Assembly (NCBI RefSeq): GCF_905147045.1
Contig: NC_065906.1
Coordinates: 372,001-436,000, forward strand
Source of the DNA: Nymphalis io
Taxonomy: Eukaryota > Arthropoda > Insecta > Lepidoptera > Nymphalidae
Direction: 5' to 3'
Length of the DNA stretch: 64,000 nt
This document shows, one piece after another, positions 22,401-33,457 of the stretch; position 1 is the stretch's first letter; each line of letters opens with the position of its first letter. Under the pieces are notes generated by a model. The model did no database searches and had not been told where the DNA came from. It worked only from the letters and a program-made list of their open reading frames with translations. The position numbers and the translations under genes were made by a program.

Positions 22401-25400
22401 TTATGTTCCGTTCAAAAGGAAAAGGTTGTTTACTTAACTTTTATTCTTACTTTTATATCTAAGACGGTACACGGAAACTTATAAAAATAAATATGGACAC
22501 GCAATTATCCTTACTAATATTATTAATCCGAAAGTATGTTTGTTACGCTTTCACGACCTAACTACTCAAACAATCTCGAATTTTCTATACGCATTGTCAT
22601 GGTATATAAAAGGATATAAACAAAACAAACACCTACACCCACCCCTCACAGTGAATCCGCGGGCGGAATTTAGTAAAATAGTATTCAGACACATTAATAA
22701 AAAATTTGGCTTAACAAAAACGTAAAAAATATTCATAAGCGAATGATTAGAAATGCTAATAACATATGCTTAGGCCCATCAAGGACAAACTACGGCAAGA
22801 AAAGTATTTTGTATGAAGGAGCACGCACCTACAATAATTTGCCGAAGGATATCAAAGATATAAAATCGCTATATAATTTTAAAAAATATCTTAAAAGCCA
22901 CATTTTAAAGGATTCTTCTTAAAATTCAATTGATTCTTATATAAAATTAATCTAAATAAATAAAGTTGTAACTAATATAATATAATATAATACCTAATAA
23001 CACTACACTACTCCTAACTTAAAATAACATTACTTACGGATATATCTTATGTAAAATAACTACTAAAACTACTACTCAACTATATATGTATACTAAGATA
23101 ATAATAATGTACCAGAGAATACTGTTAATGTACACTTATTGTAATCAATTATACATTTTTCATATGACAATAATCATGTAATATTAAATTAGTTGATTTA
23201 TATATGTATATTTATAAGCATTATCGTAAAGAAATACACACAATATATATTGTGCATTGCCTGTCTATATAATGAACAATCGCACACCAAAATTTAAAAA
23301 TATAAAATTTAAAAACATCCGTAACAGCCTGTGAATGTCCCACTGCTGGGCTAAAGGCCTCCCTTCCTCTTTTTGAGGAGAAGGTTTGGAGCTTATTCCA
23401 CCACGCTGCTCCAATGCGGGTTGGTGGAATACACATGGCAGAATATTAGTGAAATTAGACACATGCAGGTTTCCTCACGATGTTTTCCTTCACCGTAAAG
23501 CACGAGATGAATTATAATCACAAATTAAGCACATGAAAACTCAGTGGTGCTTGCCCGGGTTTGAACCCACGATCATCGGTTAAGATTCACGCGTTCTTAC
23601 CACCTCCCTTACTTTTTTTTTTTTATTTGCCCCGGGATGGCAAATGACTCAACTCCACCTGATGGTAAGTGGTAGTAGAGTCCAAACGCGACGACGGCCA
23701 GTACAGTCGGTTTACTTGTCATTACTTTGTATACGCACTATATTTATACATTTTTTATGTTTTCTTTTTACTGGACCACCCTACTTCACGTCACAAACTA
23801 CTCGTACTTGCTTGCACTGTACCGATATTATTAGGTTATTGTAACATCCATTGTTTCACTGTGTACGCCTATTCGATTTAAACAATTTTTTATTCGTATT
23901 GTTCTATAATTTTCTCTGTAAGTGATTTGAATGTGAATCTTTTGAGAAAATAAATGTCTTTAACCGTATATTTGAGGCTTATAAAGTCATGAGAACTATT
24001 TAGATAAATTTATTTATCCGGATATAAAATGTAATTTATTTCTAAAGCTATATTCAATTCGACGGTACATATGCGATGTGGAGTAAAAACATGAAGCAAG
24101 TAATTATGTGGTCGCTTAGTTATTTTTTGTTATGTCATTGCACCTTTTTTGGGGCAAGGTATCGCGCATCTAGTATAAACGAGCAAACTATTGTAAAGTG
24201 ACCACTTAAGTTTTAAAACCTACGTTTAATATTTATAAAAAGCCAATGATTAGATAAGCTACGTGCATAAATACGATAGATGAATCAACCTGAATAATAA
24301 AAATGACGATTTGAATAAATTAATTACTAAAGCTTATTCAAACGAGTAACATTTCTTTATAGTTATTTGTAATCTTTAAAAAAAAAAACAAAATTAATTA
24401 CCTGTAGTTAAAGGTGATGACAATCACGTCTTTATGCATGATATACTCTGGACCATAGAGACCAGTTCCACCAGAACCGAAAGCGAAGCCACCGCCGTGA
24501 ATAAAAACTAGGATTGGTAGGCCGGGGTCCTCCTCTTTTTCAGAGAGACCCGCTTCATAAGGAGGCAGAAGTTCTCGAGCTGGTCTCGGAGGCTTGTACC
24601 CTGGGAGGGCATCCATAGGTACGTGGATATTGGCGTATATGCAAGCTTCACTCATGTTGGCAGAGCCCAATAGACGACCGTATAATACATCGTGTTGGGG
24701 ACAAATAGGTCCTTCATTAGATGCATCGAAGAAGTCGTCCCATGGCTTCACAGGCTCCAACTCCTAGAAAATAATGAAAAAAAAAATTAAGTAAAGACTT
24801 TTACCACCTTACTTTTTTTTGTAATGATTTTTTGAAATGAAATTGTATGTCTTATATTCAATGGTTGGCGGCGCATTAAAGGGTTTTCGAAGCTATTTAC
24901 ACTGCTTATAAAATGCAAATGTCTATAGGTGGAAGTGATCACACCCCAAGGGGGCCCGTTATCTGTCAATAGTCCTAATAAAATAAATATATAATATCTA
25001 ATTGATAAATATTACTCGATGAACTGATATGTGCTTACACGAAAACGACGTTCGCCTAGAGGCTGTGCTGCGTACGGCACACCCAGGAAGCTAGCGAAGT
25101 GTGTCCTGTTGTTGGCGACGCGATGCACACCACATACCCAACCGGACTGTAGGCGCGCGCGTACCTCGCAGTCCGAACCGTCTCGTAGTAACCGAGGCGC
25201 ACCCTTCACTGGAAAATTGAATTAATTATATTTTTAATAGCTGACGTAAATAGACCATGCGAGTGGTTAAAGGTACTTTATTAAAGGCTCCTCTTACTTA
25301 CTACTACTTAGGTCTCCAGTGTATAACATGAGGATATTCTCAACGATTTTGTTTTATTTACAATAGTCTACACACATGGAACCATTAAGGCTGAAATGAA

Positions 25401-28400
25401 TTAAATAATATATTTATTTATGATATATTTAATCACTTGGGAATTGGGCTTTGTGTATGCAAGCCCGTCTGAGTTAGTACCACGCATTCATCAGATATTC
25501 CACCGCCAAACAGCAATATTTAGAATAGTTGTGTTCCGTTTTGAAGGGCAAGCGACTCAGTGTAACAAAATATCTTAGTACCCAAGGTCTATGAGCGGTG
25601 GTCAGCTCATTTGCCAATCTTCTAAAAATATATATAAGTTATATAGTTAATTAGCTATGAATTAAATGTAATCTACTTCACAACAATAATTGTTAAAACT
25701 ATTTTAGACGCTTGTGTAATGGGACGTCGGAACACCGTAGATCCGCGTAGCGTCGCGTAGCACGCGCTACGGTATCGAGATGCAGACAACGTATCGGCCG
25801 ATATGTTCCAAATCGGTATTGAAAGTATGCGTTCCGTGTGATGAATGTCAGTCGATTCCTGCGTAGAATAATTGATAAATGACTCCTCGAACTGTCCGTA
25901 TTTACATTCGAGGAGATTTAAATATAACGGGATCGTGTCTGAAAACGATTTTTAGCATTGCAGAATGCACGAGTTTCTCACTTTACGTGTGCATTGTACA
26001 AAGTATTATTTCAAATAAACAAACATATGTACGTATATATTTATTAATCTTCAGTGATGATATGATAAAAAGTCGAGATGGCCCAGTGGTAAGAACGCGT
26101 AAATCTTAACCGATGAACGTGGGTTCAAACCCGGGCAAGCACCTCTGAATTTTCATGTGCTTAATTTCTGTTTATAATTCATATCGTGTTTTTCGGTGAA
26201 GGAAAACATCGTGAAGAAACCTGCATGTGTCTAATTTCATTGAAATTCTGCCATATGTGTATTCCACCAACCCGCATTGGAGCAGCGTGGTGGAATAAGC
26301 TCCAAACCTTCTCCTCAAAAAGGGAGAGGAGGCCTTAGCCCAGCAGTGGGATATTTACAGGCTGTTACTTTTTTTTACTCTACTTTTACTTCAGTGATAA
26401 CATCACGAATCGTCGATGGTATTCGACATGATGCTAAATAATAAACTAACTGATAATATATTGCTAATTTCTTCGAAGTAACTTTTTTTTTCATTAAATA
26501 TTTGAAAGTTGTATCAAACATTTTATTAAAATTCTGTGAACTTTCGAATTAGGTAAAAAATAATATAGCGATCTTTTGATGGGATGTCTCGGCTCGAATT
26601 TTTTTTTACTGTATAAATTCTCATTCTTTATATAAAGAAAAAATTAAAGCGTCTTTGAATCTATGTACACTTAAATTAAAAATTAAAAATAATATTTAAA
26701 TACAAGCTTTTAGGCCGCGAATACGCCCGCGTCTGAGGGGAGGACGCAGGCTTAAACCGACACGCGGAAAACCCTGACTAGATATGTCTCTATCCCGGAT
26801 TTCATCAGAATCCATTCGGTAGTTTTGCGTGAAAGTATAACAAAGGTCCAACCGTCCAACGTCACAATATTTCGCGTTTATCACATTAGTGTAGGATTTA
26901 CTAATCAGTTCCATTTGACTGTTCATATTTAATAAACAGAATTGCTTTACCAGGACGCGCTTTAGCTATATAACGAGACCGCGTCGTTAAAATAAAAATA
27001 ATTAAAGACTATTAAAACGAAAAGATATCGAGTTATATCCACGTTACGCTTGACAAATCCACTACATTTCTGCCTTTATTTCTATTCTTAGAGGCAGTTT
27101 TTTTTTTAAATTGGACCACGACACATAACCGGTCGAATAAAAAATTGTCATAATCAGTTATAAATCGCCGAAGCTATCGAAGAACAAACTAACATAAAAA
27201 AGGCCAAATTGATTACAAACTAAACGAAAACACGTGTATCTTTAATATTTCATTACGAGAGGTCAACTAAGTTTTATCATAATCAATTTAGATATATCTA
27301 TTAGTGATATTTTTATTATTGTTTACATTTAATAATATTAATTGCTCAATGATCTAATGATGATTTTCAATTACTTTAGATATCTATATCTGTAATAACA
27401 TACATTATAGTAGCCGTAGCAACAATGTGTACGTTGATAACGTATTTATTATATGAACTATTCTGTAAGAACAAAGTAAATACATAAATCATCTCAGCGC
27501 AATTGTGTAATGTCAGAATGTGATATGCGACATTGACGCACCAAAATGTTTTCGACATTTTAAGACTGAGTTAGGAAGTGAGTTGTTACGGATACTAATA
27601 CTGCTATTAGTAATAGAAGTAATAAACATTTTGCATGTTATAAAAATTTGTTTTCGCTTTGAAAGGAAAGAATATATGAATGCTCGTATCGAACATTTTT
27701 TTTTATTATAATACTAAAGCTCGTATTGACGAGCTACTAAACCAAAACGGAAAATCGGTTGACAAACAGAAGAAACAGCTGAATTCCACGCTAAGTAGGT
27801 AGGTTGTCCAGCGATGTTAGAGTTGAATGTTACGACCTGAACCTTTGACCTGAGTCGTGCCTTAGAACAAGTGTAACAGTAAATTGGAGAGGTCAATATC
27901 CTTTTTCGTCGAAATTACAGGGGTAACGGATTTCGAAGAAACATTTCCAGGGCAGACGGTCGATACTGTTGTTTATTATTTTACATATTTTATATTCTTA
28001 TATCGGGCGTAACCTCTGCCCAGATATCGGTATGGTGTTCAATTCTCTCGAACTAGGTGTTTAGATGTTAACACTCCAACGCAAACCGTGAGGATTAAAT
28101 TAATAAGCCACATGTGCCTTACTTATGTTGTCACTTATTTGAAAGACAACGTGACATACGATAAATAAACCTAACGCCCTCCCTGCCCTCTCAATTGGGG
28201 GTAAAGAAACTATCGTAAAAAATATCAACCATTTCTTTCAGTGTCAGTGATTATCTATAGGAACTAATATATGTCCCTTGTGCCCGTCAGATCGACTAGC
28301 TTAACCTACAGCGGCACACAGCTGTACAAATGGCCTTGCATGTTTTCCGAAACACGAGAGTTACGCCAATTTCAAAAGATCGGGCTGTTACTGAGAAATT

Positions 28401-31400
28401 TAAGATAGAAAACATAAAATAACTTTTTATTTAATTTATATTTTACTGAATATGACCCGAGACGATCGCGTGAATGATCGTGGGTTTGAATCCAAACAAG
28501 CACAACTGAATTTTTTATTATTGTTTATAATTCATCTTGTGGCTTTCTACGTTTTATTAAAGGGTTTTGTAGAGGCTTTAACCTAGCAGTGACATTCCCA
28601 CAGTTACTATTATTGAATTGAGCCCAAGATATCGGGATCTGCATCCTTATAAGTTAGATAGTTTTAACACATGGTTCATGACTTAATAAAACCCTTGACT
28701 GTACCATTAGAAAATTTATATATATAATCATTGTATTACAACTTATACAAATACATATATAAACATTTTCACTAACGGGACAAAATAAGATTCCTCCTTC
28801 CTTTAAGTTAAAGTATAAAGTATCATACTATAGGATAATTTAAACGATACACGAGCCGAATTGACTTATTATAATAAAAAAGTATATGTATTTATTAAAT
28901 ATACAAGTGTCATGACATTAGCGATTAAAACGCGATTATGTTGACTTTAGTTCATCAGCTCTGCTGTTAGCCGATTGTTGATATTAATATTACCTTATTG
29001 AGTCGAGGAGGGTAATGCATATATCTATTACATAAATATAGATCAGCTTGCCCTAAACCAACCAGGGTGTTTCGATATCATATCACTTTTTATTTATTAC
29101 GTTCAACCTAGTTTTTATAATCCGATTCTTAACTAAGCATAAAATCATAATCAAGAGTTTGACTTAAAAAATAGCTTAATAAAAAACCCAACCAATTTAA
29201 CATGATAGTCGGCGTTAGTATTCCCCTTTCTAATTAGTTTCCACCCATTCATATTCTACCACCAAACATTACTTAGTATTGTTTGATTGTTGTCCAATGG
29301 CTATATCATAAGGCTGCAGATCCCAAGTTCCTCAGTTCAAACCCAGAGTCAGATCAGTAACAAGTTTAAAATTCTAAAAAGCAGCCCGACGTGTCTAAGT
29401 TGGCTGTGCTTACACTCCATCGCCTCGGAAAGCATCTGAACTCTCTCCGATCGTGTCACCGTATCTCCGAATTATGAAATTGATTGAACAAATAACCTGA
29501 GTTTACGCACGCACTTGTGCACTGCACACATCACCACCGTCATCCGACGTTGGAGTCATTCTTCGTCGATAAAGGCCACCGTGATCGAAATCGTTCATAA
29601 GGACATAAATCTTCGATAAAAACGTATGTGTAATAAAAATATTATAAACACTCCCGGTTGATTTTGTAGAGCCGCCTATATATATGTGTGTGTATAAAGT
29701 TTAATATAGTAATTCATGATAAAGATATTTTTTATTAAAAGTCAGCAATCAAAGTGCAACAGTCCTAAGTACCAATATATGCATATAATAATAGAGCGCT
29801 GCAGCCACCTCTCTGTATATACCTAAAACAGTTACTCTTTTATTTTCGCCTGCCCCAGATTTACCTGGGACCTGTTGTCCCACTCGTTTTATTTTGTCTG
29901 TAAGTCAATATGCAAAAATGTTTGTGCATGGTCCACGAGTTCACATGCGCACACACAATGTGTATTTCCTTATTTATTTATTTTTAATTTAATTTAAATT
30001 CACATTGCATCTTCAAGATAGAAACCGCACTTGCTTATTGATTGTCAAATAACTATCACCGCTTAAAGAAATGCCTCTGACCTAAAAATAATTTTTCGAA
30101 AAAGACTTCAAAAATGACTTAAATAGACTTGATGGTACGTGATCACCATTCAACAGAGCCTCGTACTTTAAGAAGTATCTCCTACCCCTTTAATCCTCTG
30201 GTAACTACGAGACTACTGGTACTATTCAAACGGGTATGCAGCAATAAAAAGTATCATTGTTTGACGAAACGGTAATTAATTGGTGATAGGATAGTAATTA
30301 CCCAACCACGCACACAGCCCTCCCATCAAAATGACATTTCGTCATTGTAAATATTTATTTATTAATTAATCTTTATATACTAATTTATTAATAAATATTA
30401 TTGACTGTATAATATAACGCAACTAGCCACGGGCGCAGTAACGTGAAACGCAGACAAAACCGAGCGGATCAGTTAGTCTACATATGTACATTGTACATAT
30501 ATACATGGAACGCAAATTATTTATACTTTGTTATTTCCAACTTATTCAAACTATGAGTTATGCATTTTCGAAATCAAGTAAGGTCGTTTATTTTCAATAT
30601 AAATAAACGTTTATTCATTAAAGAATTAAAGCAAACAAACACACTACTACGCCTACAAAAACATTCAGTACCCGAACTTAATTGATATATCCCCAGTCAG
30701 TTTTATGTCGGTAGCTTTGTGTTAAAGATACTTCACTGATTTATTGCTTAAATATAAATTTTCAACTTAAATTACAATCAAAATATTTTGTTCAAATACT
30801 TTTGAATCGTCAAGTATATTCTACTAAGATGAACCGGCAAGAAACGATGTCCTTAAACTATCTCTTCAAGATCAACACATAAAAGCACATTAGTTATTAT
30901 ATTATTTTTTATATATAACGCACGCATCAAAATAGTATATAACTAAGTCGGTTGTCAATATTTCACGCGTGAGTAATAAAGTGAGTTCATACAGAATGCA
31001 CTGAAAAATTATGAATTTTACTAAAAATTAAATACTAGCATATCCTTGCGAATGACTGAAATTAATTCCTTAACAAGGACAAAATTTATATATTATAAAC
31101 ACCAACTATTGTTACATTTATTATCTTAAAAGTTATATGAAATCATTTTCGATTTGATTTTAAAATGAACATCGCCTTAAACGCATCGCCTTTATACCAG
31201 ATAGCAGTGTAAAGTAATAAAATAAATACTTTTTAATCGTATACATTACCAAAAAAACTAAACTTGATAAACACTTGCCAAACGAACGCGTTAATTTAAA
31301 AAAAAAAAAACCGCAAATTAATCACTTAAACGTACACCGATAATGGTAGTATATATATTTTTTTCATAATTTCGTGTGCCACTCACCGTACGCTACGAGT

Positions 31401-31435
31401 AGGATCACGCACACGGTCCCTAGTACCCGCGCCAT
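19249..31435 (-). CDS. Carboxylesterase CE4 (complete, 6 exons, 589 aa)
   Basis: Exons 31435-31387, 25208-25039, 24763-24402, 21821-21609, 20949-20146 and 19420-19249 (49+170+362+213+804+172 = 1770 nt) keep phase at every GT/AG junction. The product has a signal peptide (ARVLGTVCVILLVAYG) and a complete active site: oxyanion hole FIHGGGFAFGSG (about 160-171), Ser about 244 in LAGQSAGA, Glu about 375 in VGFTTKECELF, His about 489 in KGATHVEDMTFVF. It is expected to be a secreted carboxylic ester hydrolase. GQSAG and the extended loop before HGGG are seen in several insect clades including juvenile-hormone-esterase-like and venom/antennal esterases, so the substrate is not fixed. Intron 1 (6.2 kb) is full of repeats, and exon 1 lies within a perfect 93-bp inverted repeat. 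Confidence 0.9.
20146..20949 (-). CDS. CE4 exon 5 (acid and His)
   Basis: Acceptor AATTTCAG; RLILMSGTGIPSFF, PLIVGFTTKECELF, YFDGAPTMDKYIKSCSDTYY and KGATHVEDMTFVF, ending in FVKNFMYC before AA/GTAAGT. Confidence 0.88.
21115..21207 (-). repeat. SINE family B head fragment (CE4 intron 4)
   Basis: Diverged minus-strand tRNA-like head (CCACTGGGCCATCTCAGC on plus) immediately next to a second, complete copy. Confidence 0.5.
21208..21523 (-). repeat. SINE family B, full length (CE4 intron 4)
   Basis: Minus strand from the tRNA-like head (B-box GGGTTTGAACCC on plus at about 21458-21470) to the tail CCCAGCAGTGGGACATTCAG. Same orientation as CE4. Confidence 0.8.
21609..21821 (-). CDS. CE4 exon 4 (nucleophile)
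   Basis: Acceptor TTTTTCCAG; completes Arg then LNVFGFLSLNSSSIPGNNGL, FGGDPNDVTLAGQSAGAS and GLFQ, donor AG/GTAAAA. Confidence 0.88.
22505..22720 (+). repeat. Helitron/MITE-like repeat fragment (CE4 intron 3)
   Basis: Contains CTTACTAATATTATTAATCC, GTTACGCTTTCACGACC and CCGCGGGCGGAATTTAGT, the opening phrases of abundant lepidopteran non-autonomous repeats. Confidence 0.45.
22734..22922 (+). mobile_element. LINE C-terminal fragment (CE4 intron 3)
   Basis: Plus-strand frame HKRMIRNANNICLGPSRTNY then SILYEGARTYNNLPKDIKDI, SLYNFKKYLKSHIL and stop. The GAR-YNNLP-DI and F-K-LK pattern is the conserved C-terminal tail of non-LTR reverse transcriptases. Confidence 0.65.
22923..23319. other. Intronic, no element recognised
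   Basis: Very AT-rich CE4 intron sequence with no motif identified. Confidence 0.35.
23320..23606 (-). repeat. SINE family B, full length (CE4 intron 3)
   Basis: Minus-strand unit with B-box GGGTTTGAACCC (plus strand) and tail CCCACTGCTGGGCTAAAGGC. Its head abuts a LINE 3' end. Confidence 0.8.
23607..23725 (-). mobile_element. 5'-truncated LINE 3' end (CE4 intron 3)
   Basis: Poly(T) at 23614-23626 followed by the same words as the 3' UTR of the element at 55235: GGCAAATGACT, CCACCTGATGGTAAGTGG, GTCCAAACGCGACGACGGCC. So a short minus-strand copy with a poly(A) tail. Confidence 0.65.
23726..24401. other. CE4 intron 3, no element recognised
   Basis: AT-rich intronic sequence without identifiable repeat or exon. 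Confidence 0.35.
24402..24763 (-). CDS. CE4 exon 3 (oxyanion hole)
   Basis: Acceptor TTTTCTAG. It encodes ELEPVKPWDDFFDAS, GPICPQHD, SEACIYANIHVP, a proline-rich insert and LPILVFIHGGGFAFGSGG, ending VITFNY plus two bases before GTAATT. Confidence 0.88.
25039..25208 (-). CDS. CE4 exon 2
   Basis: Acceptor ATTTTCCAG. It encodes VKGAPRLLRDGSDCEVRARL, GWVCGVHR and FASFLGVPYAAQPLGERRFR, then donor GTAAGC. The intron after RFR matches that after RFK in CE1 and CE3. Confidence 0.86.
25432..25625 (+). repeat. SINE family A, diverged (CE4 intron 1)
   Basis: Recognisable by GGGCTTTGTGTATGCAAGCC, CATCAGATATTCCACCGCC, GTTGTGTTCCGTTTTGAAGG; the 3' quarter is missing. Confidence 0.65.
25731..25860. other. 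CpG-rich patch with small inverted motif (CE4 intron 1)
   Basis: Unlike the surrounding AT-rich intron, this patch repeats CGTAGCG and its complement CGCTACG within 30 bases. No coding sense or known element recognised. Confidence 0.35.
26073..26368 (+). repeat. SINE family B, full length, best-preserved copy (CE4 intron 1)
   Basis: A-box GAGATGGCCCAGTGGTAAGA, B-box GTGGGTTCAAACCCGG, middle GGTGAAGGAAAACATCGTGA, 3' part GGAGCAGCGTGGTGGAATAA and GAGGAGGCCTTAGCCCAGC. Both RNA polymerase III boxes are intact, consistent with a tRNA-derived SINE. Confidence 0.82.
26700..26910 (+). repeat. Degenerate Helitron/MITE-like fragment (CE4 intron 1)
   Basis: Contains CCGGATTTCATCAGAATCCA, TCGGTAGTTTTGCGTGAAAG and TATAACAAAG, a diverged version of the phrase set at 5955-6141. 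Confidence 0.4.
27510..27590 (+). repeat. Repeat family F, diverged copy (CE4 intron 1)
   Basis: GTGATATGCGACATTGACGC, then AGACTGAGTTAGGAAGTGAG and TTGTTACGGA, in the same order as the copies at 30920, 31720, 45600 and 46660. Confidence 0.45.
27591..28449. other. CE4 intron 1, no element recognised
   Basis: AT-rich intronic sequence; nothing identifiable. Confidence 0.35.
28450..28605 (+). repeat. Degenerate SINE family B copy (CE4 intron 1)
   Basis: CGCGTGAATGATCGTGGGTT, TTATAATTCATCTTGTGG and ACCTAGCAGTGACATTCCC follow the family-B order with deletions. Confidence 0.5.
28606..29280. other. CE4 intron 1, no clear element
   Basis: Mostly AT-rich; a scrap similar to SINE family A (CCACCCATTCATATTCTACC) lies near 29239-29265. 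Confidence 0.3.
29285..29540 (+). repeat. tRNA-derived SINE, family D-related, diverged (CE4 intron 1)
   Basis: tRNA-like head GTCCAATGGCTATATCATAAGG with B-box GTTCAAACCC, then GCCTCGGAAAGCATCTGAAC and CGATCGTGTCACCGTATC, resembling the family-D unit at 45168 in reverse. Confidence 0.5.
30775..30875 (-). repeat. LINE 3'-end fragment (CE4 intron 1)
   Basis: Minus-strand wording (GAACCGGCAAGAAACGAT on plus) matches the LINE 3' end seen on plus at 45915 (GCCAGTTCTTCTC). Confidence 0.4.
30920..31012 (+). repeat. Left arm of perfect 93-bp inverted repeat (CE4 intron 1)
   Basis: Base-for-base reverse complement of 31720-31812. Part of repeat family F; this copy is cut off on its left (family sequence beyond 30920 is replaced by AT-rich DNA). 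Confidence 0.9.
31387..31435 (-). CDS. CE4 exon 1 (signal peptide)
   Basis: ATG at 31435 in a good context (CAACCATGG), 16 codons of hydrophobic leader plus one base, donor GTGAGT. Chosen because it fits exon 2 phase exactly and supplies the missing signal peptide. Confidence 0.8.
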
Positions 31436-31482
31436 GGTTGACGATCGTCCACAAACTGTCGCGCTCAGCCACCACGCCACAC

Positions 31483-31489
31483 TTATAAA
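31483..31489 (-). promoter_or_regulatory. Probable CE4 TATA box
   Basis: TTTATAA on the minus strand in GCTAGTTTATAAGTGTGG, about 50 bases before the CE4 start codon, leaving room for a short leader. It lies in the loop of the inverted repeat. Confidence 0.45.
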
Positions 31490-31719
31490 CTAGCATTTTG
31501 TCTTGTCAAACAATAAGCTACGTATTTCAAATATTAATACGACCGGTCAGCTTTACTCTGAGAGACAGTTACATTGTTGAATCTAGATTATTATTATTAT
31601 TATTACAAAATTGCTAAAATATTATTAACATCAGCCGATCGTAATAAATTTTATTACGGTATTTTAGAATTTAGCCTAGATATGCTAGTATATAGTTTTT
31701 AGTAACATTCATATTGGAT

Positions 31720-31905
31720 ATAATTTTTCAGTGCATTCTGTATGAACTCACTTTATTACTCACGCGTGAAATATTGACAACCGACTTAGTTATATACTAT
31801 TTTGATGCGTGCCTTATTGAAATTTTATAATTATTACGGTCAATGTCGCATATCACTTGCAATCATATTTCGACCGTTTTCTGCGGCGAGTTTCACTAAA
31901 TATCA
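31720..31905 (-). repeat. Repeat family F, longer copy and right arm of the 93-bp inverted repeat
   Basis: 31720-31812 is the exact reverse complement of 30920-31012. The copy continues to about 31905 with family-F wording (GTCAATGTCGCATATCACTT on plus), shared with 45600-45752. It lies upstream of the CE4 start codon, beyond the probable TATA box. Confidence 0.85.
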
Positions 31906-32117
31906 GAAAGCTTCTATGATTAAAATCTATAAATAAAATTGTCAGTATGTATACTAAAATCTCTATTTAACGAGTAATATTTCTATAACAAGTTTTAATA
32001 TATGTATGTATATAGTATAAAGGCGAATATATAAACATTAATATTTTACGAGCGTCAAGGAGTCGTGAATGCTCACTTGCTTAAATCAAAAACCAGTTCG
32101 TTGTTTATGTATTTGAC

Positions 32118-32397
32118 GAGCCGGTTGGCGTGGTTGGTAGAACACTTGCCTTTCACGCCGAAGGTTGTGGGTTCGATTCCCACCCAGGACAGACATTTGT
32201 GTGCATGAACATGTCTGTTTGTCCTGAGTCTGGGTGTAATTATCTATATAAGTATGTATTTACAAAAAGAAAAGTAGTATATGTAGTATATCAGTTGTCT
32301 GGTTTCCATAGCACAAGCTTTATACAAGCTTAATTTGGGATCAGATGGCCGTGTGTGAAAAATGTCCCAGGATATTATTATTATTATTATTATTATT
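32118..32397 (+). repeat. SINE family C (tRNA-derived) with (ATT)n tail
   Basis: The head is a near-complete tRNA shape: GAGCCGGTTGGCGTGGTTGG as A-box region and GGTTCGATTCCCACCC as B-box, followed by an unrelated body (GGGATCAGATGGCCGTGTGT) and an ATT microsatellite at 32373-32395. The body and tail show it is a SINE, not a tRNA gene. Confidence 0.75.
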
Positions 32398-32514
32398 TCA
32401 CGGTTCGTGATTGTATTATTTATTTATTAATTTTATATGTATGTTACTAAAACTGTTTTAAGATCCAGTGTATAGAGTTGCAGCCCTACATAAAAATTCA
32501 TTGTTGTACATCAC

Positions 32515-32590
32515 TAAGCCCGGGCTCGAACTCGGAGTCATCGGTTAAGATTCCTTTGTCTTCTTACCACTTGGCTACCACGGCTCTCTA
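32515..32590 (-). repeat. tRNA-like SINE head
   Basis: Minus strand with B-box GAGTTCGAGCCCGGGC and GCCGTGGTAGCCAAGTGGTA. Resembles the family-B head but from a distinct subfamily. Confidence 0.5.
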
Positions 32591-32990
32591 TATAAGGTCC
32601 AATATATACTTAAAATAATTTATAATTCTACTCATTAATCGATCCTATAGTGTATAAATACTATACTTGTTTTGGTTTTATAATATGTTATCTAATAATT
32701 TTGTTACTTTTTTTAATTTGATTAATTCTGTTGTATTAGTAGTTAAAATTTGTTTTTTCAATTTTTATATAGGTTAGTTTGGTTTATATTATTTTTTGTT
32801 GTAATGGTTAATGTTGTTTACGCCTTTAAAGACGTATCACTTAGTAAGAGTATCTGTTTGAGTTGTTAATTTTATGTGTTTAGTGACAAGTTGATGGTGT
32901 AACTATCTCAATAAATAGTCATTATGATAGCGCAGGTAACTTCTGTCCGCTTACTTGATCTATATGTTTGTATATAAATTATTAACTGGC
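32591..32990. other. No gene recognised
   Basis: AT-rich intergenic sequence. Confidence 0.35.
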
Positions 32991-32992
32991 TA

Positions 32993-33080
32993 CCTCCTCG
33001 GTGTAGTGGATAGCTTATAAAGATACCGAGTACTTGAGGTGCAATCCCAGTACGGGCGAAAAAATTACGTTAAGTAATTT
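32993..33080 (+). repeat. tRNA-like SINE head, family E
   Basis: CTCCTCGGTGTAGTGGATAG (A-box-like) and GTGCAATCCCAGTACGGGC (degraded B-box). Downstream body not recognised. Confidence 0.45.
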
Positions 33081-33444
33081 TCAGTATTCACTTGGAGAAT
33101 TTAGTAAAACATGAAAGTATATCTTCGCTATATTATACTACAAGCAGTTCTTAATAATATGTATTTATAATGCAAAATTTCAACTTAACTTTCATAACAA
33201 GATACGACTAAGGGGGTCTTTTTACGAATCTAAGGAATATAACAGATTATTCAAGATTTCCAATGACATCGCTCTAATTTAATGTCAAAGTTGTTTCGTT
33301 TGGCTTTACACCTCTTGTAGTTGGAATATGTTATGAAATGGTTCGTCGCCTGATATCTTGTATCTATGGGATCGTGGCGGACCACGAGGGTGACGAAACA
33401 ATGATCACACCGTTAGCGTACACGCGTGGTAGCTCACTCTACAG

Positions 33445-33457
33445 TAGACAAAGACCT
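33445..33457. repeat. Target-site duplication, left copy
   Basis: TAGACAAAGACCT, identical to 34120-34132; the two flank the LINE insertion 33458-34119. Confidence 0.8.

Noticed and set aside
32118..32190. Possible tRNA gene
   Set aside because: A- and B-box-like pieces are followed by a SINE body and ATT tail, and the cloverleaf is imperfect.
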